This document shows, piece after piece, positions 52,401-61,200 of a stretch of 64,000 nt of DNA. Both the position numbers and the translations under genes were made by a program. Positions within the stretch are counted from its first letter, which is position 1. Each line of letters starts with the position of its first letter. The stretch comes from Todiramphus chloris collaris (taxonomy: Eukaryota; Chordata; Aves; Coraciiformes; Alcedinidae), in assembly GCA_025345505.1 (NCBI GenBank), contig JANVCC010000049.1, positions 9,850,733-9,914,732 of the forward strand, read 5' to 3'. The notes beneath the pieces were generated by a model that saw nothing but the letters and a program-made list of their open reading frames with translations, ran no database searches and was not told the origin of the DNA.

Positions 52401-55202
52401 CTGTGTGCAATCCCAGACAGAGAGCCTGTGCTAGGTGTAAGAAACAGGAGGCTTATTCATAATGGGAGACTATTACTTTCTTTTAAAAAACCATTGCTCT
52501 ACAAGCTAACATCCATGGCAATAGCACTTGAATCACCTTTGCTTCAATCCCTCAAGCAGCTCTTTGCTGCACTGCAACCCCAGCTCCATTCCCCTACCCC
52601 CCTTGCTGTTTTGGCCTCCAGTAGCTGGGACTTTGCACCCAAAAGCTTTCCTTCAGAGAGACGATGAGCAGGTCTGTCCCTCTGTGCTGCAGCTGCTGCA
52701 TGGTGGAGAGGTGAAGTCTTGCCCAGAAAGGCACTGAGAGGCTACCTGTCCTGTCAGGCAGCACAGAAAGCTGTCAGCAAACATGCTGGTGTCACACAGA
52801 AAGCAGCATTGACTTTAAAATGGTCTCAAAACATGAAAGTTGCCTGCATGTCTGGCCAGCATGAAGACATGCAGACATAGAAGATATGGGAGGCATCTGG
52901 TAGGCTGCCATTTTCCCATTGTCAAAATAGTCAGAAAATTGCAAAACCTTTTGCTGCTTGCACTACCTGAGGTACCACATGGCATGGGGTGAGACAGCAG
53001 GAGGCAGCTGGGGATGAGTATGTGGTTCATCATCAAAGCTGCAATTTGAGTAAGTGTGTGGGGCAGTCAGGAGATGGCGATGTGAGGGCTGTGGCTGTCC
53101 AGCCAGCAGATCTCTACCTGACTCATTGCCATGTAAATCAGGTAGAGAAGTTATTGGGATTTTGGGATTTTTTTTCAAGAAACATTCAGGAGCAGCTTTC
53201 CTTCAAGACTGGATAACAAAGTAGAGTATTTCTAGTCCTGTGTTTTGCATGAATGACGTGAGCAAGACTTGTTTGTCATGTAATATTGTGAAAAAGAGAA
53301 ACTGCAACAGGAAATGATGACATTTAAAAAATAAATCAAATTCCAGAATGCAAGTCACATTCCAAAAAGAAGCTTTTTCCATACTCTGAAATCCAGTCCA
53401 ATTTTATTTTACAAGAATTGCTGTCTACAGTTGTAATTGTTTTGAAAAAGTATTACTGTTTTGTTCAAGGTCACAAGGGAAACACATTTCAGAGCATTAT
53501 CTTCTTATCAACAGGCTCATGAAGAAGGCTAGTAGTTTTTTGCTTCCTTGTTTACACAGCTGCAAGACTCAGTATTTAGCCACTCACAGGAGCTTCCTGA
53601 GCACAGGAGAGTCCAGCTCACAGCCCCACCAGTAGATCTCCTTGGCCAGCCTGTTACAGAACTTACACATGCTAGCCATCACAATAGAGTTCGACTTTTA
53701 GGAGACATGGTGCTCTGGTGATATGGAAGCCTTCCTTTGCACCAGCCCTGGTGGCCTCTCATCCTGAGCTGGCCAGTGGGAGGAACACCCTTTCTTCTTC
53801 TTCCTGCTCCCTCCTTGATGCAGCTATAAATGCCCATTCTGGATGAACCAGTCATTCACAGTTTAGCATCTGCAGCTCTTCAAGTGCCATTCCCACAGAC
53901 TTGCTGTTTCTCACACTGCTTCTTCCCTTCCTGGAGCTTTTGCATGTTTGTGAAGACCTAGGAGGTGGGTGAGATGCCCTCACCTTGCTCCCATTCCCAC
54001 CTCTGATTCTCACCAAGAACCTTGCTTGAGCACTCATTGAACAGACAGAGGCCCATGCCTCTATTCCCCCTTCTCCAGCTGTGCTGGGAAATCTGTGCCT
54101 GTCGCAGTGTAGCAGTATCAGACCCTCACCATCTGTGCAAACATGGGACTGCTGAATGCAAGATATTGCACATTTAGGGCCATGCCTCTTTTCCCCTGGA
54201 GCAAGACCACCACAAACCTCTGAACCCCATGTTGCATTCTTGGAACTCACAGGTGGTGGGAGGGAGAGTATTTTACTTGTTACACAGAAAAATACATACA
54301 ATCTGATTTTTCTCCAAATTATTGTAGTCTAATGTCCCTTGTCCCAGCATCTCCCTAAATACATTGACATGATATCCTACTTTGCCATCTAATGTAGCAA
54401 TAAATCTCCCATGGAGCTTTACATACTGGGAAAAGTGGGATCTTAAGACTGTTGCCTGTGCTGTGTTTCATTAAGGACAGCCTCCTTAGAGGAAATAAAT
54501 CCTCCAACAATGCTCTCTGCAAACTTTCCAAGGAGCATATTAAAGTTTGATTTATATCACTGTCTTCTACTGAAAGATATTCTCAAGGTCTGCTTTCACG
54601 ATGGATTTTTTTAAAAAATAAAAGGCAGAATGGTGTAAATCCTGATGAAGACATGAAAAAGTTGGCACAGAAGCCAGTGACCCAGAGGCCAGACTCAAAC
54701 AGAGAAGAGGTGGACTAACACTGCCAGGAGACAAGCTCCAAATCACCATGAAAAATGTGCATCACACAGTGAATATGTAGATACTGAAGTGGATTACCTC
54801 ACCTCCAAAGAGTGGAGAAAAATAACCATAGACATTACAAAACTGACTTAGTTTGAACTAATAAAACTGAATATCCAAACAGGTTTCATCATGTGACAGC
54901 TCCATACAGAGCAGGGCTCTTAGGAAGCATATCTTAGTATGGAATTCATCCCTGAAATATGCTGATTTATTAAGATATGTCAGCATCTTACAATAGCTTA
55001 AGAAAAGTCAGATTGACTGTAAAAGTACATTTTTGTGGAGTTGATAGATGTCCAAAAAAAGAATGATTTTAGCTGTCTGCTCTTCTGCTGCTGTATGTTT
55101 TTTATCTTGGTTTTTCAATAATCATTAATATACTTGAAAGGAATATTTAAAACAATATGGGTGATTTGTGTCTGTTACGGTTAATATAAATTTCCCTGAC
55201 AG
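37433..55202. other. long intergenic stretch upstream of IL13RA2
   Basis: About 17.8 kb without a gene I can support. It is somewhat richer in GC than the LRCH2 side. Items seen are homopolymers (T20 at 37608, A20 at 37894, T16 at 38020, T runs near 41318 and 44298). A modest coding-like open stretch at 38788-38982 has no recognised homologue. Untranslated 5' exons and the IL13RA2 promoter probably lie here or close to 55200, but I cannot place them. Confidence 0.5.
37608..38035. repeat. cluster of long T and A homopolymers
   Basis: T20 (37608-37627), A20 (37894-37913), A-rich sequence (37920-38010) and T16 (38020-38035). No SINE or processed-pseudogene body is recognisable between them. Confidence 0.8.
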
Positions 55203-55278
55203 CACGCTGTGATCTGTCATCCTATGTTGGTGTATGTGCTGAACACAATGCTTACAAGGCTACTTGTCCTGGCAGTTG
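55203..55278 (+). CDS. IL13RA2: IL13RA2 first coding exon, signal peptide
   Basis: After acceptor ttccctgacag, a short 5' UTR leads to ATG at 55224. The frame encodes MLVYVLNTMLTRLLVLAV and ends in phase 1 at a canonical donor (G|gtaagt). A second in-frame ATG at 55248 (MLTRLLVLAV) could also start the protein; both give a hydrophobic signal peptide. I chose the first because it is upstream and in frame, but context does not decide between them. Confidence 0.75.
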
Positions 55279-58200
55279 GTAAGTATCATGAGTTAAAAGT
55301 AAGCAAATATAGGACTTGAAAGGTCATCCCAGGACAGTAGTTTTGCTTAAAGCATCTTGAAAAAAAAAGAGTGTCAAAGATGTGTTCTTTGTGCCTTTCC
55401 AATGGTCCTTGAGTGTTTTCTCCGAGCATTAGCAAAAACTGTTTTTCTGGGGCAGAGTGGGCAGGAGTAGAGCTTGTGTGGTTTTTTTTGAGAACAGCCA
55501 GGACTGGACCTGGACCAGCAGTGCTTCCCCTCCACGTCCAGCAGCTGCATTTGTCATCTTCCCCGATTTCACCACATTTGCTTTGTTTTGTTTTGATTTC
55601 TTCACATCAACACTGTTTTACCCACTGCTTCATTTTCAATTTAGTTGCTCCCCCACAAGACCTTCAGATCACTGATCCCGGCCTCTTAGGTTCTCTCGAT
55701 ATAGAGTGGAAACCTCCACCCAACATGGAAACCTTCAACGAATGCACGGTAAAATACAGGATTGAATTCCGCAACACTGGTGACAGAGAGTGGAAGGTAA
55801 GACAAAGCGTGGTCTGCTTTTATGTTATGCACAATGTCATGTCTTTAGTTCCTGCATAGGTTTATGTTTGCATTTCAAGGAAGAGTGATGACAAAGCAGT
55901 TCCAGCTTTCCATGAAAAAACCAGACTGTTCCAATGGTTAGAAACTTTTACCAGATGGGAATGTCTTTTGAAATGTAACAGTAGCAGTGGAGAAGGGGCT
56001 ATTTCTGTCAGAGAGTGTCATGCTTTCTGCCAAAAATAATCCAAACATATCTAGTAGTATTCCTCATTGTAAAAGGCACTACACTTTTTAGAAAGTGTCT
56101 AATTCTAACTGAAACTCAGTGTCATCAGATCCTTAGGGATGCAAAGTGGTGAATAAACAAAAGGTTAAATGTCATTAATTATCCAAATGCTCTAACATGC
56201 CCTTCATCCAGAAGGGTGTTTCTAATTACCATTTGCTTCTGTCTTTTAGATATGCTTAACTCAGCAATATGCTAAAATCACCAATCTTCTCTTGTGGATG
56301 TGTATCAGGGACAGGCACAGTACAGGCAGCCAGGCACAGTACAGGAAGGGTTGTAGGCATATATTTTGGGAGTGTTTAAAAGATGAAAGCTGCTGAAGGG
56401 TTAGCAAGGTAAATGAAGTGGGCGAAGGAGAAACCAAGCAGTAGGCTCTTTGGGTGGTGCAAGGTACTGAGTAACATATGAAAAATACACTGAGGATGTC
56501 ACCCAATAACACACAATACAAACTGTTGTCCTGAAAGAAAAGGTTTTATTTTTTTGCACAATCCTGAAGCACAAGTGTTAGGGAGCTTGACAACTCAAGA
56601 GACCAGAGAGAGAGAAAATGAGCAGTCACATCAGGTTAGCAGTGCTGGGCACCTCATCCTCTTGCTGTGAATGGTTTCCACATGTCCTGCATGAGATGGT
56701 CATCCGCTTCATCAGCGCAAGGCAGCAAAGCCAGGCTGCACTCAGCCACCAAACAAACAGGTTTTGGCCCAGCAGTCCCATGGGAGCCTGCAGAGGTGGA
56801 AGAGCACTGTGCTTTTCACCCTGTTTCACCTATAGATTGCAATCATGAGGGCGTGGAAAGATGCAATTTGACCTGGCATTGGTCATGATGCATGTCACAC
56901 TCCCAGCCATGCAGCAGCATGTGGATTCTTCTGTGATGATTTTAACTGGCATTTAAAAAGCACAAAGGAGAAAAAAATACTGTTATAAAAACCACATCAG
57001 AATGACCTAAATCACAAGTAATAAAAGTTTCTTACACAAGGCAGATCTAAAAAGTAGAAATGTGTACCTTTGGTACCTTGCCAAAACCTTGACCCCTGAT
57101 GAGGTCACAGAGTCAGTCTGAGAAAGATTCATGGGACATCAACAGACGCAAGAGTCATCAATGTCTCTCACAAACACATGGCTCAACACAGCTCTTACAG
57201 TCTGGGACTGCTGACAAAAAGCCTGACTGTGGGCTGTGCCATTGCAGTTCCTGCTGCAGCATTTGTATGAAGCTTACAGCATGCTGTTTCTGTCCTGCTT
57301 GGGCTACCATGACAGCCTCTCTCATAATTTGTTGTAACTCTTGCCAATTTATTTTTCCCTCACATAAAGTGAGGAGCAGTAAATCTGCAGGGAGGAAAAA
57401 AAAAAGAAAAGAAAAGAAAAGAAAAGAAAAGAAAAGAAAAGAAAAGAAAAGAAAAGAAAAGAAAAGAAAAGAAAAGAAAAGAAAAGAAAAGAAAAGAAAA
57501 GAAAAGAAAAGAAAAGAAAAGAAAAGAAGAAGGAAAGAAAAGAAAGGGAAAAGGAAAAAAGAGGAGAGGAGAGGAGAGGAGAGGAGAGGAGAGGAGAGGA
57601 GAGGAGAGGAGAGGAGAGGAGAGGAGAGGAGAGGAGAGGAGAGGAGAGGAGAGGAGAGGAGAGGAGAAGGAAGAGAAGAGAGAAGAGGGAAGAGAGAAGA
57701 GAGAGACGAGAAAATGAAGTTACAGAGGAGGTGCTTGAAAAGTCTCACAAAAGCTAAGCCCAGTGGCATATGTGGCTATGCTTCCCATGGGAAACAGCAG
57801 TTACAAGGCTTGTTTTCATTTCCATTTCTGATTATCTCACATTACGTTCAAGTGCATTCTATCTGGATTTATGATTATATCCTTGTCAGATACTCAGTGA
57901 TGCTCCTGGCTGATGGGGATTCCTTGAACCATAGTCAGCTCTGTCTAGTTGCTGGTGTCCTGTGGGGTGGAGGGACCCAAAGCCAGCAAGGCTGGACAGA
58001 ACAGGTGGTACAAGAGTGCTGGAGAAGCACTGGGCAGGAAAAGCAGGACAGAAATGTAAATAAATATTAAAGCGCACTAATGAGCCTACTTGCAGCTAGA
58101 GCAGAAGCAATGGTAGCTAATTCTGCAGCCCACTTGGCAACAAAATTGGTGCTTATAAAGTCTGTCTTTCAACCAGGTTATTTTTACTAGGAAGCTAAAA

Positions 58201-61200
58201 TTCAGAGTTGGAATTGACCTCAGCAGGACTGCTGAAGTAAAGGTACAGACACTGCTAAAAGGACGGTGTACCAATGATGTGGAGGTGCAAAGTGACTGGA
58301 TCTATTCTACATTTCAGATCCCATTGCAAGGTTAGAAGCAGCCTTCAATACATGATGTGGTTTCACACTTTGCATGAGACTGTTGCATGAACCACTGCTG
58401 GCCCAAGGCTTGCTGGATGGATAAGCCACTTCAGGGCTTGTTGAGGTATAAGACACCAGAGCTTCTCTGCTTCCACTGGCTATGGTTGTGATTACTGGAT
58501 ACTTGGGACTCATTTTCTTCTGCCCATACACCAGCTCTGCTGGGTTGCTCTGCATGAGCTCCACTCCTAAATGAAATGGTCAGTTATTCTTCTTTCTGCT
58601 CTAGGTAGAGCTAACTGGCTTTTATAGGAAACAGAGCACTTGGCAGCAAAACTATCTAATAACACTGACTGTCTTTTTTATGTTGTTTTTATTTTTGTCT
58701 TTCAACTGAAGCACACAATTGTTAAAAGACATAAAATGATTCTTCTGGGCCTGACTGGGATGTTGCTAAATAGTGGTTATTTCCTTCTCATTTCACAGGA
58801 AAACTGGAATCAGAGGTTCAGAATTTCCACTGCATTTATCATGACTGGGAATACCTCAAATGCACTTGGCAACCAGGTCTTCTTGCTCCTCACGGTGTAC
58901 ATTATGGACTATATTACTGGTATGTAAAACAGAAAAACAGCCAAACAGCAATTAAGTGAACTTCTCAGGGTACTAAAATACCACGGCAAATAGGCTTTTA
59001 TGTCTGGCAATGTTATTACGCTGTCCACCCAGCATGTGCAGAAATAATACTCCCAAGTAACATGTGCCTTCTGGCAAAAGAATACCAAATCCCTGCTTCT
59101 TTCCTTAAAAATCAGGTTCATGCTGACCTTCTACAGTGAGTGCTTTTTACCTTCCTCCTTTCCCTTTTACTGACCATGTGGAGTGCTTTCTGCATGTTGT
59201 CCATCACAAAGCCTTGTGGTTTCCCTTGTTTGTAGGTTGACAAAACCTACAAACCAACCTAGGAAGTCACCTGTGCATGTTAACTTATCTTTTCCTCCTT
59301 GCCACACTTTTCCCATAGGAGCAGTCCAGGTGACCAATACATAACACTGTACTTTGGATCACATGTGAAACTCAAGGGTGGGTAGGATATAGGTGATACC
59401 AGAGGCTTAGGTTCAAACTGAAAAAAAAGGCCTTACCCAAGTAGTAACTGCCATTGCTTTGGTTACTTTTTTCTTTCTGTTTTCCTAATACATCACTAGG
59501 TACGAGGGGCTGGGCCACGCAGAGCAGTGTGATGACTATATTCAGGATCATGGAATAAACATCGGCTGCATGTTGCAAAATCTGAGCCAGGCAGAATATA
59601 AGGATCTGAGCATTTGTGTCAATGGTTCAGCGGCAGCCATTCTGTTACGGCCGTTGTACGTCACTCTTCGCCTTCACAACCTAGGTAACAGCGTCAGGAA
59701 AGCAGCAGGACTCTGGGGACCCACGAGTCCACCACACACCAAGGCTCACTTCTTGCACAAGGGGACTCAAACAAAAATGTGTGCTCTTGTAGATGGGTGG
59801 CTGTAATGCATCTGGGTGGATTTCCTCCTGGAGAAGAGGTTGTGGCATGTGCCACACAGGACTTTAGTTTCCAGCAGTGCAGGTGAGCAGTAATACTCAG
59901 TGCTCACCCTGGAGGGTCAGTGGCTGGGTCAGTTCAGCACTGGGGAGCTGAACAAATTGGGACATAAATGGTGTGCTGGGCAGATGGCAGAGCAGTTGTG
60001 GGTTTTTTGGCTCTAGCAGCACTGCCACTTCATTTGCTCCTGCTGGAAATGAAACTGCTGCTCTGCTCCTGCAAGCACAGGAGAGATCTTTGAGCTTTGC
60101 TGTTCAAACCAAGCTAAAGGCTGTCACGAATTGAGTGCAAGGTATGATGGGGTTTTCCAGTGAAAAGGATTTCAAACCCATAAAAGACAGGGAAAAGAAG
60201 CAAAGCACAGCATGATGTACAATCTAATATATGTACTTATTCTATTATAGGAACTTACAATACTGATGCATTTACCCACATGTAAATGTCAGGGGGATAA
60301 ATAGCTAGTCCTTCAGTTAAGTCGCTGAACTAATAGGATTTCTGGATTCAGTTAGTGCTTCCATGTGCTTCATGTGTGGCTTTGGGGATCTGACATAAAC
60401 CAGAACCTCCCCTGGGATGCAGAAAGGCCAATATTGTTGCAGTGTCTCACTGCTGGGGCTGAGAATGCCTTCACAACACAGGGGGCGCTGGCCAGCCTCA
60501 CTGCGAGGGGAACCTGCTGAGTACAATACCCAGCATTTCAAAACCCCTGCACCGCAGCCCAGAGCAAGGACCTAGCCCAGCCTGCTTGTCAAGTTAAAAT
60601 AAACAACTCACCCTCCAGACTTAGTGGCATCCTGCTCTTGAAGCATCGTGACTAATAGCAGTGGAAGCTCAGTAATCACATCAGTGGGGAAAAGGGGCAG
60701 AGGTGATTAACTGAAAAGTTTCCCACCAGGAACTGTTTGATTGCACCTCTTGACTTTCTCTCTTTTTTGTCTACCCCCCCCACTCCCCTTGCAGCAAAGC
60801 CCTCACCCCCAAAGCAGCTGGTGGTTTCTATGTCTGCATCAGAGGAGCTCCACATGGCATGGAGCCCACCAGGCGGTGAAACACCGCCCCACTGCCTGGA
60901 GTACGAGGTTCAGCTGGCAGAAGACCACGGGGAACCTGAGGTTGCCTGGACAGTAAGAACAATGAACACCATGCTGCAGGGAGGGGGAAGGGACGGGGGA
61001 GTCCTGTCTGATGGAGACATGCCAGAAGATTGGGGTTCTCACCAAGTTGCAGGCAACGTGTTAGCTACAGGGGCTTTGCATTGTGCAGAGATGTTAGCTG
61101 GTGCTGCCGGTGGAAAACAATGACCAACAGATCTACTGCACATGTTCCTACTTAAGACCCTGACCTCCAGCTGCAGCATTTGCTTTAGCAGTAACAAATT

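Noticed and set aside
53852-54301. 149-codon minus-strand open frame
   Set aside because: No recognisable domain or family; composition resembles non-coding sequence of moderate GC.
57099-58070. 323-codon open frame on the + strand, and 203 codons antisense (57158-57769)
   Set aside because: Both exist because the AAAAG and GAGGA repeats contain no stops; the sequence is low-complexity Lys/Glu/Arg or Leu/Ser/Phe and lies in an IL13RA2 intron.
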